From contig JACQYX010000074.1 of assembly GCA_016207985.1 (NCBI GenBank), positions 1 to 5,692 of the forward strand: DNA of 5,692 bases, given 5' to 3'. A program made the translations under genes and the position numbers. A model generated the notes under the pieces. That model saw only the letters and a list, made by a program, of their open reading frames with translations, was not told where the DNA came from and ran no database searches. The DNA comes from Ignavibacteriales bacterium (GTDB taxonomy: Bacteria; Bacteroidota; Ignavibacteria; UBA10030; SZUA-254). Every line of letters begins with the position of its first letter. Within the stretch, counting starts at the first letter, position 1. This document shows, piece by piece, positions 1 through 5,692 of the stretch.

Positions 1-689
1 AAACTGAGGGTGGCAGGAATTTCGAAGGGTATAAAGTTTGGCGAAGTGAATCTGAATCATTCAATCCCCAAACGTTTGCACTACTGGCTCAGTATGATGT
101 TGACGATGAGTTAGGATTCGGTTATCAAACCGGTATAAAGCATACTTTTATCGATACAATTGACCATACGACAAAAAGTTATTGGTATGCAATAACATCT
201 TATACCATCCCTGAGGGTTTTATCGTTTCTTCACCTGATAGTTTTGGTGTGACACATTATGATACTTTATTTACGGAAAGTTATGAGTCTAATCTTCAAG
301 CTAATGCTACGAAGATTAACATCTCATTCGAAACTTCGACCGAGTTCGGTAAAGTAAAGGTTGTACCAAATCCATATCGCGGTGATGTATTTTATACGGA
401 AGGCATGGGATACGAGGGATATGAGTTCAATTGGACGCCCGAGAGACGTGCTATCTGGTTTATTCATCTACCTAAGTATGCAACAATAAGAGTTTATTCA
501 ATCGTCGGTGAAATTATCACTACTATCCGTCACAACGATGATGAACGCATAGCACATGGCTTGCCGCCCGGGCAGGAAGAATTCCGATTGTTCGCTTCAA
601 GCGGACGACCTCTCGCCAGCGGTATTTATGTGTTCACTGTCGATTCTGAATTCGGGCAACAAATCGGAAAATTCGTTATTATCAAGTAA
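1..689 (+). CDS. C-terminal part of a large secreted protein with Fn3-like segment and type IX-like sorting domain (5' partial)
   Basis: The frame is open from the left edge (first full codon at 3) to TAA at 687-689, giving 228 residues. There is no need for the internal GTG at 249 as a start, because the codons before it read as good protein. Residues about 6-80 resemble a fibronectin type III repeat, with EGYKVWRS near residue 8 and a YWYAITSY strand near residue 58. Residues about 116-228 form a beta-rich tail with VVPNPY (near 121-126), then IRVYSIVGEI, SGIYVFTV and a terminal GKFVIIK. This pattern is typical of C-terminal domains on secreted proteins of FCB bacteria, where the related Por/type IX domain directs outer-membrane translocation and surface attachment. 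The N-terminal catalytic or binding part lies outside the window, so the function is unknown. The next gene starts 28 nt downstream, so co-transcription is likely. Alternative: a purely structural Ig-like tail with no sorting role. Confidence 0.85.
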   Translation, partial: TEGGRNFEGYKVWRSESESFNPQTFALLAQYDVDDELGFGYQTGIKHTFIDTIDHTTKSYWYAITSYTIPEGFIVSSPDSFGVTHYDTLFTESYESNLQANATKINISFETSTEFGKVKVVPNPYRGDVFYTEGMGYEGYEFNWTPERRAIWFIHLPKYATIRVYSIVGEIITTIRHNDDERIAHGLPPGQEEFRLFASSGRPLASGIYVFTVDSEFGQQIGKFVIIK

Positions 690-706
690 CTAAAGATTCA
701 ATTAAC

Positions 707-712
707 AAAGGA
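707..712 (+). promoter_or_regulatory. Ribosome binding site of the glycosidase-like gene
   Basis: AAAGGA lies 5 nt upstream of the ATG at 718. It is the only clear Shine-Dalgarno-like sequence before a start in this window, and it supports 718 as the start. That start also places the twin-arginine motif at the right distance from the N-terminus. Confidence 0.6.
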
Positions 713-717
713 TATCA

Positions 718-1887
718 ATGAAGAATACACGTAGAGAATTTCTTACAAAATTAGGTGCCACTGTCGGCGCAATTACTATCGGAAGGAATGTCATGGAAGC
801 ATTACCATCAGCTTATTTTCAAAAAGAAAGTATTGTGAGGAAAACACAGAGTGGCATCAAAATCGATGTCGCTGATTTTCGTTATGCACCACGGGACTGG
901 CAAACGACTTACTGTTTCCCTGATGATCCATTCAAGAGTTTAGTAGGGAAGAATGGCGATCTTCGATATGGGCATGAAGGTGTAGGAAAAGATCCAAAAG
1001 TATTTTCACACGTTGTATCGATCGGGATTCAAGGTAACGAGCAATTAAACTACGTCGAGCAAAAATTAGAATCACCTTCCATCCCTATCATCACAACAAT
1101 GCTTGATAATGAGGATGTGAGTGTTAAATTAATCTCATTCGCAACACGAAATGAAGATGAAGGGCGAGTCGATAATATGATTATTGAGATCGTACCAAAA
1201 ACTGCACAGAGCATTCAATTCAGTCCGGAGATTATCATAAGATCGAAGAGTAAATTCTCAATACATAAAGAAGATGATTATACAACACTGCATTTCGATG
1301 ATTCGGAACTAAAAATATTTTTGGTTGTGAATTCAATTGCTGAATTGGTAATGGAGGAAGGTATTAATAGATTCCGATTGAGTTCAAACAGTGCTACAAT
1401 TGACAAGCCGTTGAAATATTTTGTTCGATTTCCACAAGAAGGACAAGATTTCGATAAATTAGAGGATGGTTTAGAAGAGCCGGAAGAATTATTGAATGAA
1501 TCACGAAACTTTTGGCAAAAATGGCAGCCAATCGAAGGTAAGATAACTTGGCAGATTGATGAACCTTATCGCTCATTCCAAATTGCTTCAGCACGAAATA
1601 TCGTCGAGGCGAGGGAAATCAAAGACGGAAAGAAAATCTTTCAAGTAGGTCCGACAGTTTACCGAGGTTTATGGATTGTGGATGGTCATTTCCTTCTCGA
1701 GGCGGCACGATATTTAGGATATGATAAAGCGGCTCAGGAAGGTTTAGAATCGATATGGAACCGACAAGATGAAAAAGGACTTTTTGCTGCCGGTGCCGGT
1801 GTAAGTATAAATTGCTGCCGCGCGGCTTCGGGGACAGCGGCATCGGAGGAATACGCGAGGAATACACAAATACATTGTGGACGTTAG
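718..1887 (+). CDS. Tat-exported six-hairpin glycosidase-like protein, N-terminal part (frameshifted)
   Basis: ATG at 718 opens a protein with a twin-arginine signal: TRREFLTKLG at residues 4-13 (R5, R6), followed by a weakly hydrophobic stretch to about residue 33. Export as a folded protein is therefore expected. Residues about 45-255 are beta-rich and fit the N-terminal sandwich domain often found in six-hairpin glycosidases. From about residue 258 (LLNESRNFWQKW) an alpha-helical (alpha/alpha)6-type region starts, including GPTVYRGLWIVDGHFLLEAA; W319-D322-G323 resembles the W-x-D-G element of GH15/GH63-like enzymes. After about residue 363 the frame turns into poor protein (cysteine/alanine-rich) and stops at 1885-1887, while the true continuation is in the frame of 1812-2813. 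The last 25 or so residues are thus an artefact of the shift. Substrate and exact GH family are not recognised. A galactosidase role is only suggested by the neighbouring galK. Confidence 0.75.
   Translation: MKNTRREFLTKLGATVGAITIGRNVMEALPSAYFQKESIVRKTQSGIKIDVADFRYAPRDWQTTYCFPDDPFKSLVGKNGDLRYGHEGVGKDPKVFSHVVSIGIQGNEQLNYVEQKLESPSIPIITTMLDNEDVSVKLISFATRNEDEGRVDNMIIEIVPKTAQSIQFSPEIIIRSKSKFSIHKEDDYTTLHFDDSELKIFLVVNSIAELVMEEGINRFRLSSNSATIDKPLKYFVRFPQEGQDFDKLEDGLEEPEELLNESRNFWQKWQPIEGKITWQIDEPYRSFQIASARNIVEAREIKDGKKIFQVGPTVYRGLWIVDGHFLLEAARYLGYDKAAQEGLESIWNRQDEKGLFAAGAGVSINCCRAASGTAASEEYARNTQIHCGR
1798..1821 (+). other. Frameshift junction in the glycosidase-like gene
   Basis: The upstream frame reads plausibly to GLFAAGAGVSIN (codon 1810), and the downstream frame reads plausibly from LLPRGFGD (codon 1812). 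The change of frame equals one missing nucleotide (or two extra) around here. Past this point the old frame gives CCRAASGTAASEE. Before it, the new frame gives a cysteine/arginine-rich string. Both are poor protein. No consensus X-XXY-YYZ slippery heptamer is in register, so programmed frameshifting is not supported. Confidence 0.75.
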
Positions 1888-2813
1888 CTGCATTAAAAGT
1901 TTTACGGGATGTTTCGAAGAGATTGCGGCTACAAAAAGCGAACGAAATTAGAGATTTCTTCGGGGAACTCTGGTTTGCGTTCATGGACTCTACGAAAAAA
2001 GAGATGAAGAAGCATCCAAAAGGATTCGATTATTTACCGATGCTCATGCAAACCGATCCAAAGTGGCAAGAAAGCGATGAACGTAAACAACCCCGACCAC
2101 AGGCTGCACAGATATATCTCTCTCATGCAATATTCCCCGGTTTGTTATTCAAACGTGAAGAAAGGATCGTCAACGGTCATCTGAAGCTTATGGAAGCTGT
2201 CACGAAAGAAGATATACCTATAGAAACGGGGTGGCTGACTAACGATGCAGTATGGCCCTACAACGCCGCTATTTTAGCTCAGGTTTATTTATGGTTAGGG
2301 AAAACCGATCTTGCACGAAAAACATTCTATGGTTTCCTAAATCATGCTTCACCCCTCTTTGCATGGCGTGAAGAACAATCGCTTCAAGATGCCGCTGATT
2401 TCCAATTCATCGGAGACATGCCTCACAATTGGGCAAGCACTGAGTGCATTCGTTATCTGCGACATATGATGATATTGGAAGATGAGAAGGATTTACTCCT
2501 TTTCAATGGCATCGGATTACGAGAGATGGAAGCACAAAAAACAATATCATTGACCTATTCACCGACAAAATGGGGAAGGATCACAGTTTCAATTGAGCCA
2601 GTCGACAGCAAAACATGGATTACAAAATTCAAGCGAGAAGATTTTGATGATAAAACCTACGCACCTATAGAATTCATTATCATGCCGGCAAAGATAGGTG
2701 GTAAGATAGCGTTTAGCGGTGCAACAGGGACGAAAGCGGTCCGGAACGCCGATCAAATCATAATTCGAGCGGAGGATACACAATGGGAGTGCAAATGGAA
2801 AAAAATATTCTAA
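1812..2813 (+). CDS. Six-hairpin glycosidase-like protein, C-terminal part (continuation after frameshift)
   Basis: This frame continues the protein begun at 718 and is unlikely to have its own start: 1812 is a TTG inside the domain and has no ribosome binding site. It opens with LLPRGFGDSGIGGIREEYTN, a conserved-looking loop with acidic residues (E-E near 1857-1862) that could belong to an active site. Helical pairs follow (NTLWTLAALKVL, GWLTNDAVWPYNAAILAQVY, DMPHNWASTECIRYLRHMM), as expected for an (alpha/alpha)6 barrel. From about 2496 a beta-rich C-terminal domain follows (TISLTYSPTKWGRITVSIEP), as in many glycosidases of this clan. The stop is TAA at 2811-2813. Restoring one nucleotide gives a single protein of 698 residues, a normal length for such enzymes. 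Catalytic residues cannot be assigned with confidence. If the shift is real, this half is probably not made and the gene is a pseudogene. Confidence 0.75.
   Translation: MLPRGFGDSGIGGIREEYTNTLWTLAALKVLRDVSKRLRLQKANEIRDFFGELWFAFMDSTKKEMKKHPKGFDYLPMLMQTDPKWQESDERKQPRPQAAQIYLSHAIFPGLLFKREERIVNGHLKLMEAVTKEDIPIETGWLTNDAVWPYNAAILAQVYLWLGKTDLARKTFYGFLNHASPLFAWREEQSLQDAADFQFIGDMPHNWASTECIRYLRHMMILEDEKDLLLFNGIGLREMEAQKTISLTYSPTKWGRITVSIEPVDSKTWITKFKREDFDDKTYAPIEFIIMPAKIGGKIAFSGATGTKAVRNADQIIIRAEDTQWECKWKKIF
1814..1841. other. GC-rich patch with a perfect 10-nt palindrome
   Basis: Of these 28 bases, 23 are G or C, in a gene that is otherwise AT-rich. Positions 1817-1826 (GCCGCGCGGC) equal their own reverse complement, and the first five bases can also pair with GCGGC at 1837-1841. 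The patch sits at the frameshift. It encodes the glycine-rich loop of the glycosidase, so the GC richness is partly explained by Gly/Arg/Pro codons. It could favour polymerase or base-calling error. Confidence 0.6.
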
Positions 2814-2870
2814 TCCCGACCTGCATGTAAAAATAAACAAGAGAACTTCATTTAGAGACATCTACATTTA
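2814..2870 (+). other. Short intergenic spacer before galK
   Basis: This is a 57-nt AT-rich gap between the glycosidase-like gene and galK. I see no hairpin followed by T's, no clear promoter of the Bacteroidota type and no strong ribosome binding site. Its shortness fits co-transcription of the flanking genes. Confidence 0.4.
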
Positions 2871-4067
2871 ATGGAGCTGATCAAAGATACGATCGTTCGT
2901 TACAAAAAAATTTATGGTAGTGATCCCGCGGTCATCGTCATGGCTCCGGCGAGAATAAATTTAATCGGCGAGCATACAGATTATAATCAAGGTTATGTAT
3001 TGCCTGTAGCGATTGATCGGACGATCATTATTGCTGCCGGCAATCGACGAGATAAAATGTTGTTTTTACACACTGTCGATCTTCAAGCTTCGATAAGTAC
3101 GTCTCTGTCACATCTGGAATATGATTCGGCAGCCCTGTGGTCGAATTATCCGAAAGGTGTCGCTTTTATTTTACAACGGTTAGGTTATCATCTACACGGA
3201 GCGAATTTCTGTATACGGGGAAATATCCCGATTGGTGCCGGATTAAGCTCCTCGGCTGCTCTTGAAGTTGCAAGTACAATTGCATTCAATTATCTAAACG
3301 ATTTCAAGATACCACTGATAGAATTGATAAAGATATCGCAAGCAGCAGAAACTGATTTCGTAGGTGTTCAATGTGGTATAATGGATCAATTTATTTCTCT
3401 AATGGGAAAGAGTAATCATGCACTATTTCTCGACTGTCGGTCATTAGATTATCGTTATATACCCTGTCCGGATAAAGTCAGACTTGTTGTGTGTGATACT
3501 GGTGTGCGGAGAGAATTAACTCGTTCGGCATATAACCAGCGTCAGCTCGAGTGTGAAGAAGCGGTTAGTGAACTTCGAAAAGGATACCCCCTGATCCAAT
3601 CGTTACGCGATGTATCGATCGAGCAACTGAAGGAAGTCGAACAACAAATAACTCCTGTCTCAATGAAGCGTGCGTTACATGTTGTCTCAGAAAACGATCG
3701 TGTGCTGGAAAGTGTTAAGGCACTTGAGAATCGTGATTATAATAAGCTCGGTAGGTTGATGGTCGAGTCACATGACAGTCTGCGCGATAACTATGAGGTT
3801 TGTAATAGAGAATTAAATCTTTGTGTCGATATCACTCTCGGTACAGAAGGTGTTTATGGTGCACGGATGACCGGTGCAGGATTCGGTGGAAGCGTAGTAT
3901 GTTTGGTTACCGAAGATGCAATCGATCTACTTGTCGATCGGCTTCGATCGGATTATCCAAGGCAAGTCGGACATTCGTTGACTATTTATTTAGCATCGAG
4001 TGGGGATGGAGCGTCAATAATAAATCCAAAAGTATCGATGATCCCCACGAGCGTTGCTCAATTATGA
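2871..4067 (+). CDS. galK: Galactokinase
   Basis: Cytoplasmic GHMP-family kinase that phosphorylates alpha-D-galactose at C1 with ATP, the entry step of the Leloir pathway. The protein is full length (398 residues; the family is usually about 380-400). The galactokinase signature with R28 and INLIGEHTDYNQGYVLP is at residues 29-45. R28 corresponds to the conserved catalytic-site arginine, and E34, H35 and D37 to the sugar-binding region. The ATP-binding motif GNIPIGAGLSSSAALEVA is at 117-134. The catalytic aspartate is D172 in GIMDQF. The third GHMP motif, GARMTGAGFGGS, is at 330-341, and a late SSGDGA segment matches the usual galactokinase end. ATG at 2871 puts the signature at the normal distance from the start; no strong Shine-Dalgarno precedes it. 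The stop TGA overlaps the start of the next gene, which implies coupled translation with the sugar importer. All key residues are present. A related sugar kinase such as N-acetylgalactosamine kinase is possible but less likely. Confidence 0.96.
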   Translation: MELIKDTIVRYKKIYGSDPAVIVMAPARINLIGEHTDYNQGYVLPVAIDRTIIIAAGNRRDKMLFLHTVDLQASISTSLSHLEYDSAALWSNYPKGVAFILQRLGYHLHGANFCIRGNIPIGAGLSSSAALEVASTIAFNYLNDFKIPLIELIKISQAAETDFVGVQCGIMDQFISLMGKSNHALFLDCRSLDYRYIPCPDKVRLVVCDTGVRRELTRSAYNQRQLECEEAVSELRKGYPLIQSLRDVSIEQLKEVEQQITPVSMKRALHVVSENDRVLESVKALENRDYNKLGRLMVESHDSLRDNYEVCNRELNLCVDITLGTEGVYGARMTGAGFGGSVVCLVTEDAIDLLVDRLRSDYPRQVGHSLTIYLASSGDGASIINPKVSMIPTSVAQL

Positions 4068-4069
4068 TG
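4064..4069 (+). promoter_or_regulatory. ATGATG overlap: galK stop with importer start
   Basis: The galK stop TGA occupies 4065-4067. Two tandem ATGs in the importer frame, at 4064 and 4067, overlap it by 4 and 1 nt. This layout is classic for translational coupling or re-initiation. Either ATG yields the same signal peptide apart from one Met. The same frame stays open far upstream inside galK, but that stretch reads as Arg/Cys/Ser-rich nonsense, so the start belongs here. Confidence 0.75.
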
Positions 4070-4504
4070 CACTGGCTGACAGTAATTATCACCTTAATTC
4101 TATCAGTCATTTCTCTCTCACAGGCACAAAAAAGTGTCACATTACGACTCGTCGATTGGGCAGGTACAGATGAAATCGTAATCGATAAGAAAACTGTCGA
4201 AGCTTTTAATAAGCTCTATCCTCATATTGAAGTATTGTATGAGCCAAATCCGGGACACCAGTATGAAGAAAAATTACTGACAGCTTTAGCCGCCGACGAT
4301 CCTCCAGACGTTTTCCTTCTCGATTCGAAGCTAATCCCAACATTTACAAACAAGAATATTCTATTAGACCTCACACCATATATTTCAAAACTGAATATCG
4401 ATACATCACAGTGGTTTGAAAATGCTCTCGCCATTGCACGCAGGGATTCGGCACTCTATGCTTTTCCAAAGGGTTTCACACCTCTCATGATATATTTCAA
4501 TTAG
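4064..4504 (+). CDS. Sugar ABC importer, N-terminal part of the solute-binding domain (up to in-frame TAG)
   Basis: The protein starts with a Sec signal peptide: a hydrophobic run at residues 4-18 and a likely signal peptidase I site after SQA at 19-21. There is no lipobox cysteine, so it is not a lipoprotein. It continues as a family 1 extracellular solute-binding domain (SBP_bac_1, CUT1 class, as in MalE and UgpB). Recognisable parts are VTLRLVDWAG, FNKLYPHIEVLYE, YEEKLLTALAADDPPDVFLL and LDLTPYISK. The frame stops at TAG (4502-4504) directly after MIYFN, in the middle of the first lobe, at residue 147. The same frame continues immediately with RLFDEARLPYP, which completes the very common family motif Y-N-x-x-L-F-D-E-A. 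A 146-residue product would lack most of the fold and should be inactive. The sugar bound is unknown; galactosides are suggested by the overlap with galK. Confidence 0.88.
   Translation: MMHWLTVIITLILSVISLSQAQKSVTLRLVDWAGTDEIVIDKKTVEAFNKLYPHIEVLYEPNPGHQYEEKLLTALAADDPPDVFLLDSKLIPTFTNKNILLDLTPYISKLNIDTSQWFENALAIARRDSALYAFPKGFTPLMIYFN
4502..4504 (+). other. In-frame TAG inside the solute-binding domain
   Basis: TAG stands between the codons for N146 and R148 in a motif where relatives usually carry a polar residue such as Lys, Asp or Glu. AAG (Lys) or CAG (Gln) to TAG is a single change. The frame is open for 396 codons afterwards. The three genuine ends in the window use TAA, TAA and TGA. Confidence 0.85.
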
Positions 4505-5692
4505 CGTTTGTTCGACGAAGCCCGCCTTCCATATCCAAAATCAAACTGGAATTGGGACGATTACGTCAGACTTTCACGCGAACTCACAAAAGATTTGAAC
4601 GGTGACCAGATACCAGATCAATATGGGACTGCTTTTACGAATTATTATTTTTATTGGATCCCCTGGGTGTGGTCGGCAGGTGGTGATATCGTTGACAGGC
4701 GAGGATATCATGCAACTGGATACCTAAATACATCGACAACGGAAAGCGTATTGGAATTTTTAATCAACCTCCGTAATAAGCACCAAGTCGCACCCGATGT
4801 CGGTACGTGGGTTCAGGCAGAAAAAACAGGAACAAATACTTCCCTCTTCGCGAACGGGAAGATTGCTATGATACTCGATGGTCATTGGCGAATGCCAAAG
4901 TTTGTGAAGTATTATCAGGAAGGAGTTCTTGATATAGGTGTTGCACCTCTACCGATACATCCAAGCGGTCAGAAAGTAAACGTTATGTACGAATCGGGTT
5001 GGTGTGTTCCTGTCAATACAAAACATCCTGAAGAGGCTGTAATTTTAGCAGCGTTTATGTCGGGTGAGATCGCATGTCGTATCCGCTCGGTCGCCCGACT
5101 TGAGATTCCTGCAAACATCAAAGTTGCAAACGAGGCAGTTGCTAACGATCCGACAGGGATGGAAAAAGTTTTCCTCGATGAAGTTCCTTACTGTCGTCAA
5201 CCGTGGGGTTCGATCATCGAGAGGTTTAGTGAGATTGAATGGACACTTCAGGATGCTGTCGATGAGGTTATGCTTAACAATAGACCGATGCATGAAACAA
5301 TGACTGAGTATGCGAAGCGTATCGATAAAGAACTTGAACAAATTCGTGCACACGAAAAGTACGACTTTAAACCTATCAAAGAGCATTCAGAAATTATCAA
5401 GTTTCTGTTCGGTGTCTTCGTTGTTTCCATCTTGGGATCTTTAATCTTATATTTACGGGCTAAACGAAAAGAGCGAAGGGCAGTCGGTACGGCAATATCG
5501 TTTCTCGCTCCATCGATGCTTCATCTGATCGTTTTTATTTTTACACCCATCGTATTTTCAGCTTACCTCAGTTTCCATAGATGGGACATAGTCGTTCCCG
5601 ATAAACCATTCGTGGGTTTGAGTAATTTCAGCGATATGTTCACCGACCAGACATTTTGGAATGCATTAAGAAATACTCTCATCTATTCATTC
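4505..5692 (+). CDS. Sugar ABC importer, rest of the solute-binding domain fused to a MalF/UgpA-like permease (3' partial)
   Basis: The frame is open from the codon after the TAG to the right edge (396 codons), numbered here from the ATG at 4064. The solute-binding domain continues to about residue 425, with FDEARLPYP, NWDDYVRLSRELTKDLNGD, FANGKIAMILDGHWRMP, GVAPLP and GWCVPVNTKHPEEA as family 1 hallmarks. A linker (about 426-446) leads to a hydrophobic helix at 447-464 (FLFGVFVVSILGSLILYL), then a basic cytoplasmic-type loop RAKRKERR (465-472). Next comes a typical first permease helix (FLAPSMLHLIVFIFTPIVF, within 477-503). FHRWD, FVGLSNFSDMF and FWNALRNTLIYS follow, the usual opening of CUT1 MalF/UgpA-type permeases. 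No stop or start separates the two domains. The rest of the permease, with its EAA loop, lies beyond the window; a MalG-like permease and an ATPase are expected but not seen. Topology is consistent: binding domain outside, basic loop inside. Confidence 0.87.

Noticed and set aside
690..717. Terminator after the first gene
   Set aside because: The 28-nt gap has no inverted repeat with a T-tract.
1771..1790. Possible slippery site (A-run and T-run) for programmed -1 frameshifting
   Set aside because: The runs are not in the X-XXY-YYZ register of the zero frame. Slipping there would add a Cys/Arg-rich string instead of the plausible GAGVSIN segment, and the spacing to the GC-rich patch is too long.
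1394..1984. Two minus-strand open frames opposite the glycosidase gene
   Set aside because: They are antisense shadows of a well-supported coding frame, with no ribosome binding site and no domain-like pattern.
2589..2861. Minus-strand open frame opposite the end of the glycosidase gene
   Set aside because: Cys/Phe-rich translation with no motif. The plus strand here reads as a coherent beta-rich domain.
3925..3953. Short CGATCGG-type repeats near the end of galK
   Set aside because: Two short copies within coding sequence are explained by Ile/Asp/Arg codon use. There is no array, spacing pattern or flanking signal.
3821..4063. Upstream extension of the importer frame inside galK
   Set aside because: The stretch is open by chance. 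It translates to Arg/Cys/Ser-rich sequence with no homology-like features, while the signal peptide begins exactly at 4064.
4502..4504. TAG as a pyrrolysine codon
   Set aside because: Pyrrolysine occurs mainly in methylamine methyltransferases and related proteins. Nothing in a sugar-binding domain calls for it, and no pyl genes are visible in this window.
4222..5430. Open frames on the minus strand and in an alternative plus frame within the importer gene
   Set aside because: All overlap the continuous binding-protein/permease frame, which has clear family motifs. The alternatives have none.

Overview
The window reads as one strand of a carbohydrate-use locus from an uncultured-type bacterium of the FCB group (Ignavibacteria/Kryptonia/Marinimicrobia/KSB1-like). 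The phylum hint comes from the first protein. Its C-terminus has the VVPNPY...IRVYSIVGE...SGIYVFTV...GKFVIIK pattern of the type IX-like sorting/beta-sandwich tails common in those phyla. Shine-Dalgarno sequences are weak or absent at most starts, and the DNA is moderately AT-rich. The phylum call is inference from protein style, not a search result.

Layout, all on the + strand: (1) 1-689, the 3' end of a large secreted protein with an Fn3-like segment and a sorting-type C-terminal domain. (2) 718-2813, a Tat-exported six-hairpin-type glycosidase-like protein, broken into two overlapping frames by an apparent 1-nt loss near 1800-1820, inside or beside a very GC-rich patch. (3) 2871-4067, an intact galactokinase (galK). 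(4) 4064 to the right edge, a CUT1-type sugar ABC importer protein. It begins with a signal peptide and a family 1 solute-binding domain, is interrupted by one in-frame TAG at 4502-4504, and then runs without a stop through an extra transmembrane helix into a MalF/UgpA-like permease domain cut off by the window end.

The genes are tightly packed (28-nt gap, 57-nt gap, 4-nt overlap), which suggests one transcription unit. A plausible joint role is that the exported glycosidase releases a galactose-containing sugar, the importer takes it up, and GalK phosphorylates galactose to feed the Leloir pathway. Only the galactokinase step is well supported by motifs. The link to the other genes is by neighbourhood.

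The most notable points are the fusion of a sugar-binding protein to its permease, with a topology that makes sense, and two single-nucleotide-scale lesions (one frameshift, one TAG) in otherwise well-kept genes. The lesions may be sequencing errors, real mutations or recoding. The sequence alone cannot separate these. I see no RNA genes, CRISPR arrays, insertion sequences or convincing terminators.
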